A stretch of DNA of 64,000 bases from Sphingobacteriales bacterium 50-39 (GTDB taxonomy: Bacteria; Bacteroidota; Bacteroidia; Chitinophagales; Chitinophagaceae): NCBI GenBank assembly GCA_001898505.1, contig MKTZ01000015.1, forward strand, positions 124,001 to 188,000, given 5' to 3'. The position numbers and the translations under genes are program-made. Positions 27,720 to 36,543 of the stretch are shown piece after piece (the stretch's first letter is position 1; each line of letters opens with the position of its first letter). The notes below the pieces were generated by a model. The model saw only the letters and a list, made by a program, of their open reading frames with translations, searched no databases and was not told where the DNA came from.

Positions 27720-29615
27720 TTAATTTGAAGGTCTTATCCAAATAGCCTGTCCCCCGGAGGGAAGCAGGTGCATTGGCAATACTATGGCACTGGTCACATC
27801 CAGCTGTTTTATCGACACACGGGTCCGCACCGGCGACGCGGGATCATCATAATAGACGGTGGCCTTATATTTTTTGCCAGATGTTAAAAAGGAGAGGTTG
27901 AGATCCAGGTCCCGCGCATCATTATTGGTAATGCAGCCCACGAACCACTCATCCCCCTTGCGCCGCGCTACCGTAATGAATTTGCCGACCTCGCCACCTA
28001 CCACCCTGGTGTCGTCCCAGACAGTCGGTACACGGTCAAAGAACTCCAGTTCCGGCTCATCCCTTGAATCTTCCGGTCTGTCATACCAATATAAGAATTG
28101 CAGCGGGCTATAATATATCACGGACAACGCCATTTGGTGCATGGAGGTCGTCTTCAACACGCGGGCATTCCGGGATTTCGCCAGGTACGGCTTCCACTCA
28201 GGACGATGATAATAGCAAATGGTGTAATCAGCCGGCCCGCACAGGAACCGGGTGAAGGGAAGGATCGTATTGTGGTTGGCATCGGGCATTTCCTCATTTC
28301 CTCTTATCCCCTCTGCCGTGAGCAAATTAGGATAGCTGCGGCTGAATCCGGTGGGACGATATTCATCATGCACGTCCACCATCAGATGATAACGTGCACA
28401 CTTCTTTACCGCCTCGTGCAGCCAGACTGTCCATCGGTAAGATCCCACATGTACAAATCCGAACTTGATACCCGCCACACCCCATTTATGATACAGGGGC
28501 AGCAGACTATCGAGGTCCTTTTCCAGGGCAATGTGGTTGACATACAGGAACACTCCGATCCCCCTCTCCTTCGCATAACGGATCACTTCGGCCAGGTTAA
28601 GGTCGTTATGGGGATTCCGGCGGGGATCAACATTCACCCTGGATGCATCGGATGCCCGGGAGTATTCATACCCATACCAGCCCGCGTCAAAATGAATGTA
28701 ATCGAGATGACGCTTTACGGCAAAATCGACCAGCTTCTCCGCCCCCTGCGTGGACAAGGTCATCTCCCGCATGATCTTCCCCGGCCTGACCCAGCCCGTA
28801 TCTTTAATCTGACAAGGCAAGTTCAGGTTCAGGAAAATGTCGTCGTGTTCCAGCAGGGAAGTTGCCTTTTCGGCGACCATAATGACACGCCAGGGCGTGG
28901 CAAAAGGAGTGGTAAAGTCCACCCTGTCGTACATAGAGCAGGCAATGGTATTGGACTTCTTCGGATCGAGGATAAATTTAGTTCGGCAATAGTCCACCAC
29001 CCCCGCCTCCGCCAGCGCCGCATAGAGGCCATTTTCCAGCTGCAATGTCAACGGCCGCTCGGCTTCGTCCGGCCAGTTTTTTAAGGGCAGCAGGCTATAG
29101 CTCCCCTGGGCGCGATTGGTAAAGTAAGCCAGGGTCCCCTCCGGAACAGTGAAGTCCGTCAATTCCCTTCCGATGCTTATATCCCGGCCTCCGCCGGGCT
29201 CCTCGGGGAAAGCATACCGGAATGCAACTCCCCCATCATATGCACGAACTTCAACCTGGAAGTGCTGCGAACGATCCTGTGCTCTCACGAACGTGAAAGT
29301 CGTAGCGTTATATTCGTCCCGTATGACATTTCTTTCCCCATACAGCGGATGCCATGAAGTATCTTTTCTGGTTGAAATAGCTGATTGCAGTTCCAATTTA
29401 TCCCCCCAACCCTCGGTACCCAGCCTGGAAGGTCTTATGAATTCCTTTTCCTGCCAGGCCACCGTATAATTCAACTGCCCATCCTCTCCGGCCATCAGTC
29501 GGAATCGAATGTTACCTCCGGGGGATCGAACCTGCAAAGAGTCTTGCGCCAATATTGTAACAGGCAGCAAAACCCAACACCAAAAAGCGATTATCTTAGT
29601 CATGCTTATCATCAT
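27720..29615 (-). CDS. Secreted GH97 family glycoside hydrolase
   Basis: A 631-aa protein with a signal peptide (to about residue 24) and the three GH97 parts: N-terminal beta-sandwich (about 25-285), TIM barrel (about 290-540) and C-terminal beta-domain (about 545-631). Characteristic segments are HFDAGWYGYEY (309-318), EYRPTGFSRSYPN (418-430) and RGNEE (438-442), which holds the expected general acid E441. The catalytic set is unusual. GIKFGF (G386) has no retaining-type Asp nucleophile, and VDVHD places D417 where I recall an inverting-type Glu base in SusB. Linkage specificity is therefore uncertain. It overlaps the preceding gene by 20 bp, indicating a shared transcript. M5 (29603) is an alternative start. 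Confidence 0.88.
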   Translation of the reverse strand: MMISMTKIIAFWCWVLLPVTILAQDSLQVRSPGGNIRFRLMAGEDGQLNYTVAWQEKEFIRPSRLGTEGWGDKLELQSAISTRKDTSWHPLYGERNVIRDEYNATTFTFVRAQDRSQHFQVEVRAYDGGVAFRYAFPEEPGGGRDISIGRELTDFTVPEGTLAYFTNRAQGSYSLLPLKNWPDEAERPLTLQLENGLYAALAEAGVVDYCRTKFILDPKKSNTIACSMYDRVDFTTPFATPWRVIMVAEKATSLLEHDDIFLNLNLPCQIKDTGWVRPGKIMREMTLSTQGAEKLVDFAVKRHLDYIHFDAGWYGYEYSRASDASRVNVDPRRNPHNDLNLAEVIRYAKERGIGVFLYVNHIALEKDLDSLLPLYHKWGVAGIKFGFVHVGSYRWTVWLHEAVKKCARYHLMVDVHDEYRPTGFSRSYPNLLTAEGIRGNEEMPDANHNTILPFTRFLCGPADYTICYYHRPEWKPYLAKSRNARVLKTTSMHQMALSVIYYSPLQFLYWYDRPEDSRDEPELEFFDRVPTVWDDTRVVGGEVGKFITVARRKGDEWFVGCITNNDARDLDLNLSFLTSGKKYKATVYYDDPASPVRTRVSIKQLDVTSAIVLPMHLLPSGGQAIWIRPSN

Positions 29616-32184
29616 GCATATATGTCAGACCCGCGTTTGAAAGCCTCTCCGCCCTGCCGGTAACAGGGACCACCAGTTCCAGCTTTACCTTTTCATTACC
29701 TCCATGCAGGGCGCTTACGAAGAGAGCGCTTTGCCCCTTGTTGATTTGAAGGCTTTCGTTCATGGCTATTTCCTCCAGCGGCTTACGGCCCTTGTCAGCC
29801 AGGTAAAGTCTGCCCTTTTTATAGATCACGAACTGCCCGGGATGGATCTGCCGGTCGATACGTATATCCTTTCCGCCGCCCACCCGGATCTTTAACCCCT
29901 CCACCGTCGTTTCCTTTGGCATCATCACTCTGAGTGAAAATTCCAGCGGCTGCGTTTCAAACTCATTCTGCAATTGGACCCGTATCCCTTCCTGCCGGCA
30001 GGCCAGGTCCATGGAACGGTTTTCTTTCACGGGGTACAACAGGAACGTGCTATCCGCTGTCTGCTCCAGGTGGAACTTATAATGAAGGTCTTTGAGTTTT
30101 TCCTTGTATGCCTGCGGGAACACACCGGCTTTACGGGCATTTTCCCAGGTCCGGAATGCCTTTAAGATAGCCGCCTTTTCAGCGCTGGCCTCTACGGATT
30201 GCTGGCTCAGCCCCAGCATATAGGTAGCATTCCAGCCGATGGACTTTGCCTCGAGGTTCTCTGCATCATACAGGCTCCAGTCGGGCTGGTAGTTTTGTAT
30301 GCCGAAGGTGGCCGGGAAATAACTGCTTTCAAAGACATAACGCATATCTTTCCCTTCGATGCCCCATTTGTTAAGCACGGGACTGAACATATTATCGCCG
30401 CCGCCCACATTGCATACACTCATGTAATGCCAGTTGCCTTCCTGGACCGCACTGCCCATCACACGCAGGTATTTTCCGTCATTACGGACATAGCTGTCGA
30501 ACAACCCACGGAAGAACCGTTTGAAGGAGTACTGGCCATGCCCCTGGTACATACAGCTTTCCAGTCCGTCAAAGTCTATATAATCCATGGCTCCCTCTGT
30601 CAGCCATTTCCCATAGTAATCCGCATACACATCCTGCAGACGCATATCGGGCGCAAAACCACGGTAACAATTCGGCTGTAGTTTTACAATGGTGGTCCCG
30701 GTCCTGTAAGAGCCGCGGGTCGTGCCATGAAAACCTCTTTTTACATGCAGGAAGGTATAGGGAATGGTGCGGGTGATGCCATCGTACTCTATCAGCTCGC
30801 TGCCGATCTTCAACACGTTGGTATGGTTCCCCTCCCATCCTCCGAACTCGTTGAACCAGGCGGTATCTGCCACGGTAATGACGGTATCTTCTGCTGAAAG
30901 GTTCTTTGTAAGGATGGTGCGCTGCATGATGGCCAGGCTATCGCTGGGTACAGGAGCCACATCGCTGTTGTTGTCCGGCTGGAGAAATTCGCAAAGCGTA
31001 TGCAATCCATATCGTATGCCGTCCTTTTGTAAAAGCTTTCCATATTCCGGGATGGTCATCGGCTCCCGCCCCGAGAAACCAATGCCCTTTTTTGTCCAGC
31101 GGTTCGCAGGATTGGGATAGTACTCGCCCCAGCCTTCATCCTGCACATTGCTGATCGCAAGCTGTCTGGCGTAAGAGGCCAGGCTGTCATGAGGTCCCCA
31201 CCAGGCAATATCAGGCCGGTAGGCCGCAGGATCTTTGATCCATTTTCCGTCTATGACAGGATGCGGCAGCCCCTCCGCCAGCACCACCTGTTCTATCGTA
31301 TGCAGGCCTTGAGCATCCGGGCATGCATACAAAGCAATGGAAGAACCAATATAGTCTGCATCGGTGGCCGTTACGAGCTGATGCCGGGCCGAGTTGGCCT
31401 TACCGTCGATGTTGTCCGGGTATTCGGGGAAAAGGATCATCTGCTCCTTCCGGCGATCGCGTGCATGCATACAGATGCTGGCGCCAAATGCAGGTTCGAG
31501 CCATGCTCCGTTGCCATAATTCATACGGAAATACTCTTCCGGCTGTGAATAAAATGCCACATCGTTCACACCGTCGCCGCCGATGCTGAAGGTCTGCCCT
31601 TCTTTCAGATGGGAAGGCAATGGGTATTTTTGGGGATCAGGAGAATGGATATAATAATACATAAATGACATATCGCCTTCGCTGGGCGGTCCGCCGGTGG
31701 TATTATCATCCAATCCGAGCAGGCCAAAGGCAAAATCGTCATTGCGTACTACACTCAACAGGTCCCCGATCCATTTTGAAATAGTCGTTTTATAAGGTCC
31801 CCATACGATATTGTCTATCTCATCCCTGTTGGTCAGCGAGATCAGTTTCAGCTTAATGTAAGCCGGTCTTTGCTCAAACGATACCGTTGCGACCGAACCA
31901 TTGGGGTATGATAAGAGCACATGACCATCCGCAGCAGTCTTTGCGGACAAAGGAAGTATATATTTCTTATGACTGTACAAACTCAGCAGCGCTGAAGGCC
32001 GGCCGGCCGGACAATACTCTTTTCCGGACGCCCTGTCTTTGATCGATACGATAAATCCTTTACCGTCCACGATGACCGCGGCATATTTTGTTTGCCACTT
32101 CCATGATTGCGCACGGACGGCAGGACAAAAGAACAATAGTGCAAGGGCACAGAGGCCTATGCGGGCACTTCTTATATGATCCAT
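29596..32184 (-). CDS. Large secreted protein, probable glycoside hydrolase of unassigned family
   Basis: 862 aa from ATG 32184, chosen because a clear signal peptide (SARIGLCALALLFFCPAVRA) follows; a longer frame to 32271 adds no export signal. An N-terminal beta-rich half is followed by segments typical of a TIM-barrel hydrolase (PDIAWWGPHD; DEGWGEYYPNPANRW; YGLHTLCEFLQPDNN; AMDYIDFDGLESCMYQGHG; YVFESSYFP) and a C-terminal beta domain. An inserted piece (about LSAEDTVITVADTAWF to VKRGFHGTT) looks like a small beta module. I cannot assign a CAZy family. Location with GH97 and GH29, and translational overlap with GH97, support a role in glycan cleavage. Confidence 0.75.
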   Translation of the reverse strand: MDHIRSARIGLCALALLFFCPAVRAQSWKWQTKYAAVIVDGKGFIVSIKDRASGKEYCPAGRPSALLSLYSHKKYILPLSAKTAADGHVLLSYPNGSVATVSFEQRPAYIKLKLISLTNRDEIDNIVWGPYKTTISKWIGDLLSVVRNDDFAFGLLGLDDNTTGGPPSEGDMSFMYYYIHSPDPQKYPLPSHLKEGQTFSIGGDGVNDVAFYSQPEEYFRMNYGNGAWLEPAFGASICMHARDRRKEQMILFPEYPDNIDGKANSARHQLVTATDADYIGSSIALYACPDAQGLHTIEQVVLAEGLPHPVIDGKWIKDPAAYRPDIAWWGPHDSLASYARQLAISNVQDEGWGEYYPNPANRWTKKGIGFSGREPMTIPEYGKLLQKDGIRYGLHTLCEFLQPDNNSDVAPVPSDSLAIMQRTILTKNLSAEDTVITVADTAWFNEFGGWEGNHTNVLKIGSELIEYDGITRTIPYTFLHVKRGFHGTTRGSYRTGTTIVKLQPNCYRGFAPDMRLQDVYADYYGKWLTEGAMDYIDFDGLESCMYQGHGQYSFKRFFRGLFDSYVRNDGKYLRVMGSAVQEGNWHYMSVCNVGGGDNMFSPVLNKWGIEGKDMRYVFESSYFPATFGIQNYQPDWSLYDAENLEAKSIGWNATYMLGLSQQSVEASAEKAAILKAFRTWENARKAGVFPQAYKEKLKDLHYKFHLEQTADSTFLLYPVKENRSMDLACRQEGIRVQLQNEFETQPLEFSLRVMMPKETTVEGLKIRVGGGKDIRIDRQIHPGQFVIYKKGRLYLADKGRKPLEEIAMNESLQINKGQSALFVSALHGGNEKVKLELVVPVTGRAERLSNAGLTYMHDDKHD

Positions 32185-32332
32185 ATTTATAATACTGAAT
32201 AACAATTCTTTATAGTTATTTTCACCTCGTTCGCCGGCAAAAATGCGTATATTGTATTTGAGTTTCCACAACGAATTTGACTATATTTGATGATATTTTT
32301 GCAAGTGTTGAGCGCCTCTAAATGCCATTTGA

Positions 32333-33196
32333 ATGCAATTTTTATATGAAAACTTTACGTTTCCCCCTGACCAGTCATTCACCATCCGGTCTGAATTCCT
32401 GGAGATAAAAAAATGGCAAACCTTCAAATGCCACGTAAATTTTGAAATTGCATTGATCGAGAACAGCTGTGGCAAACGGTTTATCGGGGATCATATCGAA
32501 GACTTTGATGGAACGGAACTGGTGCTGATGGCCAGTTACCTGCCACACTGCTGGCAATACTACCGGACCATCGATCCTGAGACGCCGGCCCATGCCATAG
32601 TGGTGCATTTCTTCCCCGACTTTTTAGGAAAGGATATTTTTAATAAACCCGAGGCCGGTCCGCTGCCAAAATTGTTCTCGGATGCCTCCAAGGGCATCCT
32701 CTACACAGGAGACACCCTTACCAGCGCCCGAACGATACTGAAGGAAATGCTTTGCGCAAAGGGACTGAGCCGGTCGGCATTGATGCTGCGTTTGCTGGAT
32801 GTGCTCGCTCATTCGACATCTTATAAGATACTTAGCTCGCCGGGATTTAATATTCTGGGCGACACCATGGAGGCTAACAGGATCAACAGTATATTCGACT
32901 ATATTTTTAAAAAATTCAGGGACCCCATCAAGCTGGAAGAAGTGGCGGCTATCATACCCATGTCGCCGGCTGCCTTTTGCCGATTCTTTAAATCCAAGAC
33001 GAACAGGACCCTTACCGACTTTATAAAAGAAGTGCGCATCGGCCATGCCGCCCGGCTTTTATTGTCCGGAGACCACAACGTATCCGAAGCCTGCTACGAC
33101 AGCGGATATAACAATGTCTCCAACTTCAATAAACACTTCCGGGAAATAAAAGGGGTCGCGCCAAAGGAGTTCGTCAAAAGATTTATTCATTCTTAG
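32333..33196 (+). CDS. AraC family transcriptional regulator
   Basis: A 287-aa protein with an N-terminal cupin-like sensor (about residues 20-110) and a C-terminal double helix-turn-helix AraC domain (about 190-285; IKLEEVAAIIPMSPAAFCRFF and VSEACYDSGYNNVSNFNKHF). It is divergent from the three secreted hydrolase genes with a 148-bp shared control region and probably activates them on sensing a released sugar. Confidence 0.92.
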   Translation: MQFLYENFTFPPDQSFTIRSEFLEIKKWQTFKCHVNFEIALIENSCGKRFIGDHIEDFDGTELVLMASYLPHCWQYYRTIDPETPAHAIVVHFFPDFLGKDIFNKPEAGPLPKLFSDASKGILYTGDTLTSARTILKEMLCAKGLSRSALMLRLLDVLAHSTSYKILSSPGFNILGDTMEANRINSIFDYIFKKFRDPIKLEEVAAIIPMSPAAFCRFFKSKTNRTLTDFIKEVRIGHAARLLLSGDHNVSEACYDSGYNNVSNFNKHFREIKGVAPKEFVKRFIHS

Positions 33197-33367
33197 TTTA
33201 AAAGTCCAGTGACCACCTTCCCACTCTACGCAAACGGCTCACTGCTGCAACGCCTGGAAGGGCAGCGCATCGATATTCTCCCAGATGGCGGATTTAACAT
33301 TCCCTCTGCAAATTAAACCCGGATTTCCCTACCCGTATCGAATGATCCTTGGTATATTGCCCGGTAT

Positions 33368-34462
33368 ATGAAACATCCTATCGGGTATACCTGCCTGTTT
33401 TGTCTCGCGCTACTCACCCATCATTTACTGGCGCAATCCGCACCGGGTTTTATCATTCATGGCGCCATCTATGGTGCAAAAGACGGTGCGACCGTAAAGC
33501 TGTATGACCTGGACGCACAACATACCATCGACTCCACCCGGATAGCAAAAGGTAAATTCATACTAAAAGGGAAAGTCGATCAGCCTGCCGTCTGCTGGTT
33601 GCAGTGCGAAAATGAATACGCGACGATCATGGTAGAAAACCTGCCGATGATCTTTGAATCGCCGCTAAAGAACATGTTCCTGGAACACAAAGCCAAATCC
33701 GGTAAAGAACAGGCGCTCATCAGCGAAATGGAAAGGAGACAGTACCCTTATAATAAGAGGTACCTGAGCGCCTTCGATAGTCTTATGCATGATCTTTATT
33801 CCAGCGATGCCGACAAGAGCCGCCTAAAAGAGGTCTTTGAATCTTCGCAGGATTCATCCATGAAGATTTATGTCGAATTTGGAAAGCAACATGCCAACAG
33901 CTATTATGGGCAGGACATTATCTATCGCAACCGGAAAAGTATACCGCACGATACGCTTGATCGTCTTTACAAAGCAATGCCTCTGACACTAAAGACCAGC
34001 CAAAAAGGCCAGGGATTGAAGGTATTCTTATACAGCGAGCTGGCCCAAAAAGGGAAGCCAATGATAGACTTTGAAGTGAGGACCATCGGGGGCCGGCCGT
34101 TCAAACTTTCTTCATTGAAAGGGAAATACATTTATCTGACCTTCGGGAGCGCAGGCTGCGGGCCGTGCCGCATGGAAAATAAGGCCTTGGCAGCCAGCTA
34201 CAGCAAACTCCAGCCTGATATTGAAATAGTAACATTCTCGCTGGACCGGCATCTTACTGATTGGGAAAAAATGACCCGCGAGGACAAGATCAGCTGGTAC
34301 AATGTTTCGGACATGAAAGGAGACGGGGAAGTAAAAAACTTATACAATGTCCAGAGCATACCTGTCGCCTTTTTGATCGACAGGAAGGGGATCATTATTG
34401 AAAGATATGACGGTTATTCGGAAAACCTGGTCCATGACATCGAGGAAAAGATAAAGCAGTAA
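33368..34462 (+). CDS. Secreted TlpA-like thioredoxin with DUF4369-type domain
   Basis: A 364-aa protein with a signal peptide (to about LLAQ, residue 23), an N-terminal beta-sandwich of DUF4369 type (about 30-120), a helical linker (about 120-225) and a TlpA/AhpC-TSA thioredoxin fold (about 230-362) with active site GCGPC and cis-Pro region QSIPVAFLID. It is a periplasmic disulfide reductase or isomerase of a type abundant in Bacteroidota. It stands alone between the AraC gene and the convergent mutarotase operon. Confidence 0.88.
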   Translation: MKHPIGYTCLFCLALLTHHLLAQSAPGFIIHGAIYGAKDGATVKLYDLDAQHTIDSTRIAKGKFILKGKVDQPAVCWLQCENEYATIMVENLPMIFESPLKNMFLEHKAKSGKEQALISEMERRQYPYNKRYLSAFDSLMHDLYSSDADKSRLKEVFESSQDSSMKIYVEFGKQHANSYYGQDIIYRNRKSIPHDTLDRLYKAMPLTLKTSQKGQGLKVFLYSELAQKGKPMIDFEVRTIGGRPFKLSSLKGKYIYLTFGSAGCGPCRMENKALAASYSKLQPDIEIVTFSLDRHLTDWEKMTREDKISWYNVSDMKGDGEVKNLYNVQSIPVAFLIDRKGIIIERYDGYSENLVHDIEEKIKQ

Positions 34463-34494
34463 GATCAGGGAATAAAGAAAACCCATATATTTTA

Positions 34495-34932
34495 TCAATT
34501 GCCATATTTATAAAAAGATTTCATCTCCACCCAGGTCGCCCCTTTTGGAGCCCCTGGCACACCCGTCTGGTAGGTGGCCATCAGCTTGTTCCACGCTGCG
34601 CAGCGGGGACTGTAGGATTCCGCCAGCCGGCTCATGCTGTCCAGGTTGGCGCCCTGGGGAACAGTAATGGTCATCACCAGCAAATGGTCATACCGATACA
34701 ACACGATGTCTTTGTAACCAGCCTTTTTAAAACCGGCCTCCACCTCCGGCCAGATCTGATGATGATAATCCAGGTATTCGTTCAATAGCTGATCCCCGGG
34801 GATGATGTTCACAACAAATATCCGCTCCTGGTAAGCTGCGTCGTTGACATAGGAAGTCTGCGGACGGCCACAGGAATATAGCACTACGGCGGCAAACAGC
34901 ATCGGTGCAATGAACAAAAAAAAGTTTCTCAT
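34495..34932 (-). CDS. Lipoprotein L-rhamnose/L-fucose mutarotase-like protein
   Basis: About 145 aa from ATG 34932; longer frames start inside the symporter gene and lose the lipoprotein signal. The lipobox ends in Cys21 (LYSC). The remainder is the RhaM (DUF718) ferredoxin-like fold with NEYLDYHHQIWPEVEAGF carrying the family His, and YRYDHLLVM. RhaM enzymes interconvert sugar anomers and are normally cytoplasmic, so a lipid-anchored version is unusual and would act on sugar in the periplasm before import. It is the last gene of the reductase/dehydratase/symporter operon, 7 bp after the symporter. Confidence 0.85.
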   Translation of the reverse strand: MRNFFLFIAPMLFAAVVLYSCGRPQTSYVNDAAYQERIFVVNIIPGDQLLNEYLDYHHQIWPEVEAGFKKAGYKDIVLYRYDHLLVMTITVPQGANLDSMSRLAESYSPRCAAWNKLMATYQTGVPGAPKGATWVEMKSFYKYGN

Positions 34933-34939
34933 AATTACA

Positions 34940-36520
34940 TCAGTTGAACAGCAAATAAATAAAGAACATGATGACAGCCAGGATGGCCCATCGGAACCAC
35001 ACCTGCCGGGCATTGCTCCCGGAGTCACCACCCGCCTCGGAGGACGTCCCGCCCGAACCGAAGGACGATGGAGCTATATTCACGGCTGGTTTTGAAATCA
35101 GCGTAATGATAACGATAACAGCAGCCAATCCGAGAAAAAGGTATACCGACAGCAATAAGAAGTGTGGCCAGAAACCAGGATAGGGAAAGTTCAAAATATG
35201 GCATATCCCTACTCCCATGCAAATAAGCCCTCCTCCATACAGTACCGTTTCCACCGCCAGGCTGCTTACCTTCTTCCAGGCAATGCCGGCTAAAAATACG
35301 ACTGACAAAGGGGGAGATAATATGGATACCAGCCCCTGGCTTAATTCAAAAAAACCTTTCCCCGATCGCGAATATAAGTACGCAATCCCAACTGACAAAC
35401 CTGCCGCGATCAATGTTACCCATCTGCCCATCCTGCGTCGGGCGGTATCGTCCATCTCGATCCATCTTCCGGCAAGGTCCAGCGTAAATACAGTGCTGAA
35501 AGAGTTCAGCCCGGATGATACGGTATCGATCAGGGCGGCGATCAGGGCGGCTATGCATAATCCCAGCAAGCCATGGGGCATCAGCTGCTTTACGAGAGTA
35601 ATATAGGCGGTATCGGGCCGTGCGGAATTCCTGTATAGGACAAAGCACATGATGCCGGGAAAAATAAAAATGAAAGGCATGATAATTTTGAGCAGCGCCA
35701 GGAAAAGTGCACCGTATTGACCGTTCCTGAGATCTTTTGCAGCCAGCACTTTTTGAACGATCGTCTGGTCCGCGCACCAATAATAAATGGCTACAACAGG
35801 ATACCCCAGTATGACAGCGATCCAGGAATATTCCGGGTCCGAGGCCGGACGAAACAGCTTCCAATAATTGCCGGGTACTGATCCGGCCAGTCGCCCGGCC
35901 CCACCCACCGCCCTGAACCCGAGAAAGGTGAGGATCACCGACGACAAAATGATGATCAGCGATTGGAATATCCCGGTACGGATCACGGCCTTCAACCCGC
36001 CAATAGCCGTAAAACTGGCGGCGATAAGGACTATTATTGCAATAGAGCCCATCAACGACCAGTTAAATACCTCCGAGATCAGCAGACCGCCCGCATAAAG
36101 AGCCCCGCCCAACCAGACCAGCAGGATGGAGATCAGGCTGTATATCACCAGGAAGTTATAGGAACGCATCCCAAACCGTAGTTTCAGGAACTGCGGGATC
36201 GTACTGATCTTCGCCGTGAGATAACGAGGCAAAAAGAACATTGCCAGCATCAGGATAAAAACCCATGCCAGCCATTCAAAATTACTTCCTACCACTCCAT
36301 GTGAAAATCCTATGCCTGCAAACCCTACCACCATCATCGGACCGGCATTGGCGCTGAAAAGAGAGAACCCGATCTGCCACCAGCGGAGCGTCCTGCCCCC
36401 TAAAAAGATATCTGCATTCCCTTTTTTGTCCCTGCGATTCAGGTAAAACCCCACCATCAGCAATGCAATGAGGTAGATCAGCAGCACTATATAATCACTG
36501 AGGGCAAGGGAGATATTCAC
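34940..36520 (-). CDS. SSS family sodium/sugar symporter
   Basis: A 526-aa multispanning inner-membrane protein with about 13 hydrophobic segments. Family features include the early FLGGRTLRWWQIGFSLFSAN segment and the later YWCADQTIVQKVLAAK region seen in SGLT-type carriers. It is translationally close to the enolase-type gene (23 bp) and the mutarotase (7 bp), so it most likely imports the monosaccharide processed by this operon. A low-complexity Gly/Ser stretch precedes the last membrane segment. Confidence 0.92.
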   Translation of the reverse strand: MNISLALSDYIVLLIYLIALLMVGFYLNRRDKKGNADIFLGGRTLRWWQIGFSLFSANAGPMMVVGFAGIGFSHGVVGSNFEWLAWVFILMLAMFFLPRYLTAKISTIPQFLKLRFGMRSYNFLVIYSLISILLVWLGGALYAGGLLISEVFNWSLMGSIAIIVLIAASFTAIGGLKAVIRTGIFQSLIIILSSVILTFLGFRAVGGAGRLAGSVPGNYWKLFRPASDPEYSWIAVILGYPVVAIYYWCADQTIVQKVLAAKDLRNGQYGALFLALLKIIMPFIFIFPGIMCFVLYRNSARPDTAYITLVKQLMPHGLLGLCIAALIAALIDTVSSGLNSFSTVFTLDLAGRWIEMDDTARRRMGRWVTLIAAGLSVGIAYLYSRSGKGFFELSQGLVSILSPPLSVVFLAGIAWKKVSSLAVETVLYGGGLICMGVGICHILNFPYPGFWPHFLLLSVYLFLGLAAVIVIITLISKPAVNIAPSSFGSGGTSSEAGGDSGSNARQVWFRWAILAVIMFFIYLLFN

Positions 36521-36543
36521 TGGTATCCTGTTTATCCATGAAG

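Noticed and set aside
28098-29084. Long antisense frame (328 codons) within the GH97 gene
   Set aside because: Antisense shadow of a clearly coding gene; no recognisable protein family.
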